Below are positions 1 to 7,581 of a stretch of 64,000 bases of DNA, piece after piece; position 1 is the first letter of the stretch; each line of letters begins with the position of its first letter. Source of the DNA: Pelagibius marinus (GTDB lineage: Bacteria > Pseudomonadota > Alphaproteobacteria > Kiloniellales > Kiloniellaceae). The stretch lies in assembly GCF_014925385.1 (NCBI RefSeq), contig NZ_JACSDK010000009.1, forward strand, positions 372,001-436,000, in the 5' to 3' direction. A program made the translations under genes and the position numbers. The notes beneath the pieces are model-generated. The model was not told the DNA's origin. It saw nothing but the letters and a program-made list of their open reading frames with translations, and did no database searches.

Positions 1-78
1 CAACATAATCGGGCTTATAGCATGCCGGCCGCCCCGGCGGGAATCTGCGGCTCGGCGGCCCCCGGGAAGGGCGCCAGG

Positions 79-133
79 AAAAGCAGCGCCCGCCGCACCG
101 GCGGGGGGCAAAGCCGGCGATCGGCGGGCGCTG
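79..133 (-). terminator. Probable intrinsic terminator of the NPC-repeat gene
   Basis: A perfect 12-bp inverted repeat (84-95 against 122-133) with a 26-nt loop lies 25 bases past the stop codon of the minus-strand gene at 159-440. Read on the minus strand, the stem is followed by C then four T residues (79-82). The long loop, which can itself fold (CCGGC/GCCGG), and the short T-run keep this moderate. Confidence 0.5.
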
Positions 134-158
134 AGACGCAAGGACTAGCTGCGCGTGC

Positions 159-440
159 TTACTTGGCGGCGCAGGGATTGCACGGGTTGGCCGCGCAGGG
201 ATTGCACGGATTGGCCGCCTGGCAGGGGTTCGCCGCCGCACAGGGGTTGCAGGGGTTGACCGGCTTCTTGGCTGCGCAGGGGCTGCAGGGGTTGCAGGCC
301 GCCTTGGCGGCACAGGGGCTGCAGGGGTTACAGGCCGCGATCTGCACCGGCAGATCGGTGGCGCTCGCAGCCAGCGGCAGGGCGATGGCGCCCGTCGACA
401 CGGTCGCGACACTCAGCGCCACCAGGGTTTTCTTCAGCAT
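159..440 (-). CDS. Secreted cysteine-rich NPC-repeat protein of unknown function
   Basis: This small 93-residue protein has a clear Sec signal peptide: MLKK, a hydrophobic core, and a likely cleavage after ASA at residue 27. The mature part of about 66 residues is almost only Asn, Pro, Cys, Ala and Lys and carries 13 cysteines in nine NPC and two SPC triplets separated by Ala/Lys-rich linkers. The ATG at 440 is chosen because GGAGG lies 8 bases upstream; an in-frame TTG at 455 would bury that site. The regular CxxC spacing would suit metal binding or disulfide cross-linking outside the cytoplasm, but this is inference and I do not recognise a characterised family. It stands alone with a terminator-like hairpin behind it. 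Confidence 0.75.
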   Translation of the reverse strand: MLKKTLVALSVATVSTGAIALPLAASATDLPVQIAACNPCSPCAAKAACNPCSPCAAKKPVNPCNPCAAANPCQAANPCNPCAANPCNPCAAK

Positions 441-678
441 CTTACTTGCCTCCAATAATGTTCGGTCTCATCAAGCCGTCTCTTGGGGGCTCCCCCGGGA
501 AGAGAAGCTCTCACTCTGTCGCGCCGCCGCGGAGAGCGCGGCCGGCGCTGGTGAGAGAACAATGCGCACCACGCCGATCAATCTCGAATCACGGTCCTGC
601 GATTCGCTTCAACTTCCTGTGAAATTTTGGTGAGCGCAAGCTCCCGGCCCGCGTTGGGCGGCCCCGCCGCCGGGGCTG

Positions 679-1485
679 CTAGCGGCGGTTTGCCCCGTTC
701 CGGCGGCTCTTCACCTTTTTGTAGATCACCGGCACCAGCGACAGGGCAATCAGGGCCACGATAGGCAGCAATACCTCGGGCTGGTAGAGGACGCTCTCGA
801 TGTCGGCGGCCTTGCCGGCCTCGAAGAGGGCGCCCAGACCGTTGCCGACCGAGGCGTAGACCAGCGAGCCGGGAATGATGCCCAGGAAGGTGCCGAGGAC
901 GAAGGTCTTGAGGGAGACGCCGACCAGGGCCGGCACCAGGTTGACCAGCCAGAAAGGGAAGAGGGGGATGAGGCGCAGCACCAGCAGGTAGCTGAGCGCG
1001 TTCTCGCGGAAGCCGGCCCGCATGCGGTTGACGGCGGCGCCGGCGCGGTCGCGCAGCAGGTCGCCCAGGGCCGTGCGGGCGGCCAGGAACAGCGCGATGG
1101 AGCCCAGCGTGGCCCCGACCACCGAGCAGGCGGCCCCGCCCAGGATGCCGAAAAGGAAGCCGCCGGCCACCGTCATGATGGCGGCGCCCGGAACGGAGAA
1201 GGCCGCCATCACCGCATAGACCCCGATAAAGACGAGCGGCGCCAGCACGGTGTGCTCGTCAACCAGGGCCATCAGGGCCTCACGGTGCCGCTCCAGGGTG
1301 TCCAGGGCGACGTAGCGGTGACCGCCCAGGGCCAGGAAGGCCAGCAGCCCGGCGACCAGCGCCAAAAGCGGCAGAAAGCGCCGCCAGGCCGGCGGCCGCG
1401 CCGGTCCCCCGTCTGGATTTGCATTGGGCCCGGAACCGGCGCCGTTGTGTCCCGGTTCGGGGGGGCTGGGGGACGGCTGGGTCAT
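679..1485 (-). CDS. TVP38/TMEM64 (VTT domain, DedA-like) membrane protein
   Basis: The 268-residue product is an integral inner-membrane protein of the TVP38/TMEM64 family. An N-terminal Pro/Gly-rich cytoplasmic stretch of about 35 residues precedes several membrane spans. The family core is visible: a Gly-rich GGFLFGILGG segment, the FREN-x-LSYLLVLRLIPLFPFWLVN block and a PGSLVYASVGNGLG block. VTT/DedA proteins are thought to act in lipid scrambling or undecaprenyl-phosphate and membrane homeostasis; the substrate here is unknown. The start at 1485 has AAGGAG four bases upstream; an upstream in-frame start would add an Arg-rich leader and is less likely. A close paralogue lies at 37290-38042. 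A short GC hairpin (661-676) follows the stop. Confidence 0.85.
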   Translation of the reverse strand: MTQPSPSPPEPGHNGAGSGPNANPDGGPARPPAWRRFLPLLALVAGLLAFLALGGHRYVALDTLERHREALMALVDEHTVLAPLVFIGVYAVMAAFSVPGAAIMTVAGGFLFGILGGAACSVVGATLGSIALFLAARTALGDLLRDRAGAAVNRMRAGFRENALSYLLVLRLIPLFPFWLVNLVPALVGVSLKTFVLGTFLGIIPGSLVYASVGNGLGALFEAGKAADIESVLYQPEVLLPIVALIALSLVPVIYKKVKSRRNGANRR

Positions 1486-1793
1486 CGGGCTCCTTCTACG
1501 ACCGCGGCGGCGGGGACATGGCGCCGGAAACAGAGTAAACGGGACCTTAACAGGCAATTTCGCCGGCGCCCCGCGGCCGGCCCTCCCCCGGAGGCAAAAA
1601 ATGGCGGAAAACCGGGCGACACAGCGGTTTTACCCGCAGACCGGCGCGGCAGCCAGTCAAGAGGGTGTGAGGCCGCCGGACCGGGGGGAACGAGAATCCG
1701 TCGCTTCCGGCCCTGCCGGTCGTTGACAGAGCCCAAGCCCACCCTTATACAGCCCCGTCAATTCGAGATTCAGCCTGATATTGGAGTACAGCC
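1486..1793. other. Intergenic region between divergent TVP38 and rpmH genes
   Basis: These 308 bases separate two divergently transcribed genes. They hold the rpmH promoter (1723-1750) and the ribosome binding site of rpmH (GGAG, 1783-1786). I see no convincing small gene; the open frames crossing it lack ribosome binding sites. Confidence 0.6.
1723..1750 (+). promoter_or_regulatory. Sigma70-type promoter of the rpmH operon
   Basis: A perfect -35 hexamer TTGACA (1723-1728) is followed after 16 bases by TTATAC (1745-1750), close to the TATAAT consensus. Transcription would start near 1757, giving a leader of about 37 bases before the rpmH GTG. It fits the strong expression expected of a ribosomal protein operon. 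Confidence 0.75.
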
Positions 1794-1928
1794 GTGAAGC
1801 GCACCTATCAGCCCAGTGTGCTGGTTCGCAAGCGCCGCCACGGGTTCCGCGCACGTAAGGGAACCGTTGGCGGGCGTCGCGTCCTTGCCCGTCGGCGCGC
1901 CAAGGGCCGCAAGCGCCTTTCCGCCTAA
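1794..1928 (+). CDS. rpmH: 50S ribosomal protein L34
   Basis: The 44-codon gene starts with GTG and encodes MKRTYQPS followed by the Arg/Lys-rich L34 body ([29 protein letters not shown]), which is the usual L34 length and sequence. GGAG lies 7 bases upstream of the GTG. L34 is a small basic component of the large ribosomal subunit. It heads the conserved run rpmH-rnpA-yidD-yidC, with rnpA starting about 5 bases after the stop. Its shortness and GTG start make it easy to miss. Confidence 0.96.
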   Translation: MKRTYQPSVLVRKRRHGFRARKGTVGGRRVLARRRAKGRKRLSA

Positions 1929-1933
1929 GTGTC

Positions 1934-2419
1934 ATGATGCCGACCGTAGGGCGGCTCAAGACACGGCCCCAATTCCTCAAGGTCGCGGCGGCCCGGCGCA
2001 AATGGGTCACGCCCGGCCTCGTCCTGCAAGCAGCGAGGCGCCAACCCGGCGATGACCGGGCGGCGCCCGGCGTGCGTGCGGCCGAGGCCAAGGCGGACCG
2101 CGAGCAAGGGGACCGGGAGGAAGCGGAGGTGCGGGTCGGCTTCACCGTCACCCGCAAGGTCGGCAACGCCGTCGCGCGCAACCGCGCGAAGCGGCGCCTC
2201 AGGGCCGCGGCGGCGGAGATCTTCGCCGAGCATGGCCGCGCCGGCACCGACTATGTGGTCATCGGCCGCGCCGGCACGCTGACGCGTCCCTATGACGCAC
2301 TGCGCCGGGACCTGGAACAGGCGATCGTGAAGGTCGAGCGTCACGGTGGAAGCGGCGGCCCGAGAGACGGAAAGCGCCGCCCTGCCAAAGGGACCGCGCG
2401 CAAGGAGGCATCACAATGA
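1934..2419 (+). CDS. rnpA: Ribonuclease P protein component
   Basis: RnpA is the protein subunit of RNase P, which with the M1 RNA trims the 5' leader of pre-tRNAs. The 161-residue product has the RnpA signature in its middle: [22 protein letters not shown], here split as a [12 protein letters not shown] block and an RNRAKRRLR block, the latter contacting the RNA. An acidic/charged insertion (about residues 38-66) precedes this core, and a basic tail ([12 protein letters not shown]) follows it, making it longer than the roughly 120-residue norm. Two adjacent ATG codons (1934, 1937) could start it and neither has a strong ribosome binding site, so coupling to rpmH is plausible. Its TGA overlaps the yidD ATG. 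Confidence 0.93.
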   Translation: MMPTVGRLKTRPQFLKVAAARRKWVTPGLVLQAARRQPGDDRAAPGVRAAEAKADREQGDREEAEVRVGFTVTRKVGNAVARNRAKRRLRAAAAEIFAEHGRAGTDYVVIGRAGTLTRPYDALRRDLEQAIVKVERHGGSGGPRDGKRRPAKGTARKEASQ

Positions 2420-2757
2420 AGGCCGCCATGAAGCTTGTGAGCTTCGTCCTGCTGGCCCTGATCCGCGGCTATCAGCTGCTGATCTCCCCGATGTTTCCGC
2501 CGAGCTGCCGCTATTTTCCCTCCTGCTCCCAATACGCCCGCCAGGCGGTCACCCGTCACGGCCCGCTGAAGGGCGGCTGGCTGGCCCTGCGCCGCATCGT
2601 CAGCTGCCACCCCTGGGGCGGTCTGGGCTACGACCCCGTGCCGGACCCAGTCGCGGGCCCGGTATCGGAGAGGGCCGGGAAAACCACAGCTGAAGAGAAA
2701 TCCGGGCTTGGTCTTTGCCCGGACTGTCGCCATCTGGATCACCAACCGGGCCGCTAA
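2416..2757 (+). CDS. yidD: Membrane protein insertion efficiency factor YidD
   Basis: YidD is a small membrane-associated protein that assists YidC-dependent insertion. The 113-residue product shows the family pattern: an N-terminal amphipathic/hydrophobic helix, [24 protein letters not shown] and the [18 protein letters not shown]-type block, with the three conserved cysteines of the core. AAGGAGG (2402-2408) precedes the ATG, which overlaps the rnpA stop by four bases (ATGA). The C-terminal 30 residues after YDPVP are not conserved in the family and may be dispensable. Gene order rnpA-yidD-yidC is the standard one. Confidence 0.94.
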   Translation: MKAAMKLVSFVLLALIRGYQLLISPMFPPSCRYFPSCSQYARQAVTRHGPLKGGWLALRRIVSCHPWGGLGYDPVPDPVAGPVSERAGKTTAEEKSGLGLCPDCRHLDHQPGR

Positions 2758-2787
2758 GGCCCGCCCCCTGGGAGCCCATCGAGTCTA

Positions 2788-4581
2788 ATGGAACAGCGTA
2801 ACCTTATCCTCGCGATCGTCCTGTCGATGGCAATTCTCTTCGGCTTCCAGTTCCTGTTCCCGCCGGCGACCCCGCCCGAGCAGACCCCCGGGCAGCAGCA
2901 GGCCCAGACCGCGCCGGACGGAACCTCCGTGCCCGGCAGCGCGCCCAGCGTGCCGGGCGCCCCCAGCGTGGGCGGCGTGCCGACCCAGCCGGCGCGCGAG
3001 GACGTCATCGGCATCAGCCCACGGGTGTCGATCCAGACGCCGCTTCTGTCCGGCTCCATCGCGCTGCGCGGCGCGCGCCTCGACGACTTGATCCTGACCC
3101 AGTATCACGAGACCCTGGACGACAACAGCGCGCCCATCACGCTGCTCTCGCCGGAGGGCTCCGAGAAGGCCTACTACTCCAACTTCGGCTGGGCGCCGGT
3201 CTCCGGCAGCGCCGTCAAGCTGCCGACCGCCGAGACCCTGTGGACCGCCGCGGGCGGCCCGCTGACCCCCTCCTCGCCGGTCACGCTGACCTGGGACAAC
3301 GGCGAGGGCCTGACCTTCGAGCAGGTCATCACGATCGACGACAACTACCTCTTCACGGTGACCCAGCGCGTGGTGAACAATGGCGCGGCGGCGGCGGAGA
3401 TGGCGCCCTACGGCCTGATCTCGCGGGCGGGCACGCCACCGACTCTCGGCTTCTACATCCTGCACGAAGGCCCGGTCGGCGTATTCAACGGCTCGCTGGA
3501 TGACGGCATCAAATACGACGATCTGAAGGATGAGTATCAGGGCAGCCGGGACTCGGTGATCGCCAAGGACACCACCGGCGGCTGGCTGGGCATCACCGAC
3601 AAGTACTGGCTGACCGCGCTGGTGCCCGAACAGCAGACGGCCGTGAAGACCCGCTTCGTCTACAACCTGCGGGGCGGGCGGGACCACTACCAGTCCGACT
3701 TCCTCTACCCCACCGCAAAGGTCGAGCCCGGCGCCAGCGTCGAGACGACCAGCCGGCTTTTCGCCGGCGCCAAGGTGGTGCCGCTGCTGCAGCAGTACGA
3801 GGAAACCTACGGCATCATCAATTTCGACCTGGCGGTCGACTTCGGCTGGTTCAAGATCCTCACCAAGCCGATCTTCTACGCGCTGCACTGGCTGCACGCG
3901 CAGGTCGGCAACTTCGGCATCGCCATCCTGCTGCTGACCGTGGCGATCAAGCTGGTCTTCTTCCCCCTGGCCAACAAGTCGTACAAATCCATGGCCAAGA
4001 TGCGCAAGCTGCAGCCCAAGATGATGGAGCTGCGCGAGCGCTTCGCCGAGGACAAGCAGCGCCTGAACCAGGAGATGATGGCGCTCTACAAGAAAGAGGG
4101 CGCCAATCCGCTCAGCGGCTGCCTGCCGATCCTGATCCAGATCCCGGTCTTCTTCGCGCTCTACAAGGTGATGTTCGTCACCATCGAGATGCGCCACGCG
4201 CCCTTCTACGGCTGGATCCACGACCTCTCGGCGCCCGACCCGACCACGATCCTCAACGGCTTCGGCCTCTTCCCCTGGGATGCGCCTGAACTGGGCATAC
4301 TGCACGTCCTCAACATCGGCGTCTGGCCGCTACTCATGGGCATCTCCATGTTCCTGCAGCAGAAGCTGAACCCGCAGCCGCCCGATCCGGTGCAGGCCAA
4401 GGTCTTCCTGATGATGCCGGTCATCTTCACCTTCCTGCTGTCGACCTTCCCGGCCGGCCTGGTGATCTACTGGACCTGGAACAACGTGCTCTCCATGGCC
4501 CAGCAAGCCTTCATCATGAAACGCCAGGGCGTGCCGATCGGCGGCGGGTCCAAGAAGAAGCCGAACGAGCAGAACGAATGA
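2788..4581 (+). CDS. yidC: Membrane protein insertase YidC
   Basis: YidC inserts and folds inner-membrane proteins, alone or with SecYEG. The 597-residue product has the Gram-negative layout: a first membrane span at about residues 5-24, a Pro/Gln-rich linker, a large periplasmic beta domain (about 75-345) and the conserved five-span C-terminal core. Visible signatures are the KSYKSMAKMRKLQPKM cytoplasmic loop, NPLSGCLPILIQIPVF and the final FPAGLVIYWTWNN block. The charged tail ends GGGSKKKPNEQNE, as in many alphaproteobacterial YidC proteins. It lies 30 bases behind yidD and 31 bases before engB in one probable operon. Confidence 0.97.
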   Translation: MEQRNLILAIVLSMAILFGFQFLFPPATPPEQTPGQQQAQTAPDGTSVPGSAPSVPGAPSVGGVPTQPAREDVIGISPRVSIQTPLLSGSIALRGARLDDLILTQYHETLDDNSAPITLLSPEGSEKAYYSNFGWAPVSGSAVKLPTAETLWTAAGGPLTPSSPVTLTWDNGEGLTFEQVITIDDNYLFTVTQRVVNNGAAAAEMAPYGLISRAGTPPTLGFYILHEGPVGVFNGSLDDGIKYDDLKDEYQGSRDSVIAKDTTGGWLGITDKYWLTALVPEQQTAVKTRFVYNLRGGRDHYQSDFLYPTAKVEPGASVETTSRLFAGAKVVPLLQQYEETYGIINFDLAVDFGWFKILTKPIFYALHWLHAQVGNFGIAILLLTVAIKLVFFPLANKSYKSMAKMRKLQPKMMELRERFAEDKQRLNQEMMALYKKEGANPLSGCLPILIQIPVFFALYKVMFVTIEMRHAPFYGWIHDLSAPDPTTILNGFGLFPWDAPELGILHVLNIGVWPLLMGISMFLQQKLNPQPPDPVQAKVFLMMPVIFTFLLSTFPAGLVIYWTWNNVLSMAQQAFIMKRQGVPIGGGSKKKPNEQNE

Positions 4582-4612
4582 GGACGCCGGCCCCCTTTAC
4601 GACTGAAACCCC

Positions 4613-5269
4613 ATGACCGACGCAGCGCTGAGCGAAGAAGAAAAAGCCGCCCTGGAAGCAGGGCGGCTTCTCTTCGCCGGGGAATGCACCTTCCTGATCT
4701 CGGCCGCCGACGAGAACGACCTGCCGCCCCTGGGCGCCAGCGAGGTCGCCTTCGCCGGGCGCTCCAACGTCGGCAAGTCGAGCCTCTTGAACGCGCTGAC
4801 CGGCCGCAAGAACCTGGCCCGCGCCTCCAACACGCCGGGGCGCACGCGGCTGTTGAACTTCTTCAGCCTCGGCGGGCGGCTGATCCTGGTGGACCTGCCG
4901 GGCTACGGCTACGCCCGCGCCTCCAAGACCGACATCGCGCGCTGGAACCAGTTGACCCGCGGCTACCTGCGCGGCCGCTCGCAGCTGCGCCGGGTCTGCC
5001 TGCTGGTCGACTCGCGCCACGGCTTGAAGAACAGCGACCTCCAGGTGATGGAGGAACTGGACAGCGACGCCGTCTCCTACCAGATCGTGCTGACCAAGGC
5101 CGACAAGGTGAAACCCGGGCCGCTGAAACGCCTGGTGAAGGAGACCCAGGAGGCCATTGCCCGGCATCCGGCCGCCCATCCGCTCTGCCTGCCCACCTCG
5201 GCGGAGACCGGCGCCGGCCTGCCGGAGCTGCGCGCGGCCCTGGCGGCCCTGGCCGAACCGGCCTCCTGA
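4613..5269 (+). CDS. engB: Ribosome biogenesis GTPase EngB/YihA/YsxC
   Basis: EngB is an essential Ras-like GTPase needed for 50S subunit assembly and growth. In the 218-residue product the G motifs are all present: G1 GRSNVGKSS (49-57), G2 threonine in NTPGRT (about 73-78), G3 DLPG (94-97), G4 TKAD (161-164) and a G5 TSAETG near residue 196. Length is normal for the family. It sits between yidC and argB, an arrangement common in alphaproteobacteria, and is probably cotranscribed from the rpmH promoter. Confidence 0.95.
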   Translation: MTDAALSEEEKAALEAGRLLFAGECTFLISAADENDLPPLGASEVAFAGRSNVGKSSLLNALTGRKNLARASNTPGRTRLLNFFSLGGRLILVDLPGYGYARASKTDIARWNQLTRGYLRGRSQLRRVCLLVDSRHGLKNSDLQVMEELDSDAVSYQIVLTKADKVKPGPLKRLVKETQEAIARHPAAHPLCLPTSAETGAGLPELRAALAALAEPAS

Positions 5270-5328
5270 AGGTAAAGTGACCGCGGCCCGTCACCCAAGG
5301 CCCGCGCGGGGGATTTAGGAATTCACGG

Positions 5329-6234
5329 ATGACGCAGAAGAGCATCAGCGACACCAAGCACTGGCTGCGCACGGCCCGGACCATCACCGAGGCCCTGCCC
5401 TTCATGCGCCGCTACAACGGCAAGACCTTCGTCATCAAGTACGGCGGCCACGCCATGGTGGACGAAGAGCTGGCCTCGCTCTTCGCCAGCGACATCGCGC
5501 TGCTGAAGCAGGTCGGCATCAATCCCATCGTGGTGCACGGCGGCGGCCCGCAGATCGGCCGCATGCTGGAGCGCCTGGAGGTGAAGAGCGAGTTCATCGA
5601 CGGCCTGCGCATCACCGACGCCAAAACCGTCGAGGTGGTGGAGATGGTGCTGTCGGGCACCATCAACAAGTCGATCGTCAGCGCCATCAACGCGGCCGGC
5701 GGGCGGGCCGTCGGCCTGTCCGGCAAGGACGGCAACCTGATCCAGGCGCAGAAGCTGCGCCGCACCAAGCGGGATCCGGATTCCAACATCGAGAAGGTGC
5801 TGGATCTCGGCTTTGTCGGCGAGCCGACCATGATCGACCCCAAGATCCTTTTCTCGCTGCAGCAGTCGGACATCATTCCGGTGATCGCGCCGATCGGCGT
5901 CGGCCCGGCGGGCGAGACCTACAACATCAACGCCGACACCGTGGCCGGCGCGGTGGCGGCGGCGGCCGGCGCCTCGCGCCTGATGATGCTGACCGACGTC
6001 AGCGGTGTGCTGGACAAGGACGGTGAGTTGATTCAGGAGCTGAACACCGCCCAGGTCGAGGCGCTGGAGAAGGACGGCACCATCTCCGGCGGCATGATCC
6101 CGAAGCTGGAGACCTGCGTGAAGGCGGTGAACAACGGCGTCGAGGCGGCGGTCATCCTGGACGGCCGCCTGCCCCATTCAATGCTGCTGGAAATCTTCAC
6201 CGGCGGCGGCATCGGCACCCTGATCTACCGCTAG
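5329..6234 (+). CDS. argB: Acetylglutamate kinase
   Basis: ArgB phosphorylates N-acetyl-L-glutamate, the second step of arginine synthesis in the cytoplasm. The 301-residue product has the amino-acid-kinase fold motifs KYGGHAM (37-43), VHGGGPQIG (69-77), GLSGKDGN and the [10 protein letters not shown] nucleotide region, and ends in the usual GTLIYR. The N-terminal helix (about residues 1-28) is of the kind found in arginine-sensitive hexameric enzymes, so feedback inhibition is likely. The stop codon lies inside a 15-base tandem repeat that recreates the last codons several times (see 6222-6296). Confidence 0.96.
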   Translation: MTQKSISDTKHWLRTARTITEALPFMRRYNGKTFVIKYGGHAMVDEELASLFASDIALLKQVGINPIVVHGGGPQIGRMLERLEVKSEFIDGLRITDAKTVEVVEMVLSGTINKSIVSAINAAGGRAVGLSGKDGNLIQAQKLRRTKRDPDSNIEKVLDLGFVGEPTMIDPKILFSLQQSDIIPVIAPIGVGPAGETYNINADTVAGAVAAAAGASRLMMLTDVSGVLDKDGELIQELNTAQVEALEKDGTISGGMIPKLETCVKAVNNGVEAAVILDGRLPHSMLLEIFTGGGIGTLIYR

Positions 6235-6296
6235 GGGATCTACCGCTAGGGGATCTACCGCTAGGGGATCTACCGCCAGGGGACCTACCGCTGACG
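6222..6296 (+). repeat. 15-bp tandem repeat duplicating the argB C-terminus and stop codon
   Basis: Five consecutive 15-base units begin at 6222, 6237, 6252, 6267 and 6282. Units 1-3 are identical (GATCTACCGCTAGGG); unit 4 changes the stop TAG to CAG, and unit 5 reads GACCTACCGCTGA. The unit is a multiple of three, so the argB frame continues as IYR-stop, GIYR-stop, GIYR-stop, GIYRQGTYR-stop. Only the first unit lies within argB; the rest fills the gap between the convergent argB and DUF2336 genes. Confidence 0.95.
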
Positions 6297-6327
6297 GCCG
6301 CGCCGGTTCCGGGCCTGCTGCCCCGAC

Positions 6328-7581
6328 CTACTCCTGGCCCAGGCTGGCGAAGAAGTCGAGCTGCCACTCCATTTCCTCGGGAGACAACGGGAACTCGCCG
6401 TCGCGGGCGTGCAGCGCCTTTGCCGGGGGGATGCCGCCCATGTTGGTCTGCAGCTGCATGGCCACGCGCATGGAGCAGCCGGCCTTCCAGGCCAGGGCGG
6501 TGACACCCTTGGCCGAATGGCCCTGCAGCACCCGGTCGATGAAGTCGACCTCCACCCCGGCCATGAGCGCCAGGGCATGGCGCACGAAGTCGCGCTTGCC
6601 GGCCAGGACGGCGTCGCCGACCACTTCGCCGTTCAACTTGCCGGCCTTCTTCAGCTTCGCCGCCTCGGCGGCCGGGTCGTCCGCGGCGGCCATGTCGGCC
6701 GCGCCTTCCTCGATGCGCTTGCGCACCACCTCGGCCACCGCCTCGGCGGTCTTGTGGTCCAGATCACTGCGGTTCTGCAGCTTCTTCAGCAGGGAGTCGG
6801 CGACGAAGCCGGCCAGCTTCTTGACCGCGCCGGCGGACAGCGCCGGGCGGACCACCAGGGGCGGCTGCCAGGTTGTCTCGGTCACCGAAGCATCGATCAG
6901 GCTGTCCAGGGTCTCCTCGCGGATCTGCGCCGAGCCGTTGGCCAGCAGCTCGGTCACCGCCTTGCGATCGTTGCGCTGGACGATGGCGTCGGAAAGGGCC
7001 TCGCCCAGGTTGCTGCGCCGGGAAATCGCGCAGAGACGGCTGGATACGCCGGAGGAGGCGATGATCTCCAGCAGGTCCGCGTCGCTCAGCAGCGGCGAGA
7101 ACTCCAGGATCGGACAGGCGACAACGTCCTCGGCATCGCGCGCCAGGCGCTGGATCACCTGCGGCGGCGCATGGGCCACCGACTTCAGCGCCTCGGCGAG
7201 GATCTGACGCACCCGGGTGGTCTGGTCGCGGGCCAGCACTTCCAGGGTCTGCTCGACGAAGCGCTGCGCCTTCTCCTGGGCGCCGCGCCCGTCGGGGGCG
7301 GTCAGCTGGGCGACCTTGGAGGCAAGCTCGGCGCGCACCGCCTCGTCGGCGTCACGGGCCAGGAGCAGGTGGGCCTGGCGCGGCGTCTTGGCGTTGGCGG
7401 CGATGCGGCGGCGCACCTCCGAAGAGGGGTCCTCGGCCAGGAAGTAGAGCACCTCGGGGCGCAGATCGACGCGCATGGCCAGGTCGGCGCGGGTCTTGTC
7501 CGAGCCGTTCTGCGCCAGTTCCCGGCTCTCCTCGTAGGTGAGGTTGTCCGGCAGCTTCTTGCGCCCGAGGCCCAGCATCAT
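6328..7581 (-). CDS. DUF2336 domain protein
   Basis: The 417-residue cytoplasmic protein matches the alphaproteobacterial DUF2336 family, built of HEAT-like helical repeats; repeats with DPSSEVRRRIAANAKTP and DADEAVRAELASKV character are visible in the first 120 residues, and LARDQTTRVRQILAEAL follows. The function is unknown; in Caulobacter and relatives some members are linked to motility or cell-cycle signalling, which I recall as family knowledge and cannot test here. Its ATG overlaps the stop of the upstream diguanylate cyclase (ATGA), with GGAGG just upstream, so the two are translationally coupled. This suggests that it works with c-di-GMP output or the sensor's regulation. Confidence 0.82.
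   Translation of the reverse strand: MMLGLGRKKLPDNLTYEESRELAQNGSDKTRADLAMRVDLRPEVLYFLAEDPSSEVRRRIAANAKTPRQAHLLLARDADEAVRAELASKVAQLTAPDGRGAQEKAQRFVEQTLEVLARDQTTRVRQILAEALKSVAHAPPQVIQRLARDAEDVVACPILEFSPLLSDADLLEIIASSGVSSRLCAISRRSNLGEALSDAIVQRNDRKAVTELLANGSAQIREETLDSLIDASVTETTWQPPLVVRPALSAGAVKKLAGFVADSLLKKLQNRSDLDHKTAEAVAEVVRKRIEEGAADMAAADDPAAEAAKLKKAGKLNGEVVGDAVLAGKRDFVRHALALMAGVEVDFIDRVLQGHSAKGVTALAWKAGCSMRVAMQLQTNMGGIPPAKALHARDGEFPLSPEEMEWQLDFFASLGQE

Noticed and set aside
22-633. A plus-strand frame with GLQGLAAQ-type repeats
   Set aside because: The repeat is simply the complement of the NPC codons on the minus strand, where a signal peptide and ribosome binding site support the real gene.
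661-676. GC hairpin just after the TVP38 stop as a terminator
   Set aside because: The stem is only 6 bp with no T-run on the minus strand; too common at this GC content to call.
2785-4305. A 506-codon minus-strand open frame opposite yidC
   Set aside because: Shadow of yidC; the translated sequence is low-complexity and has no recognisable domain.
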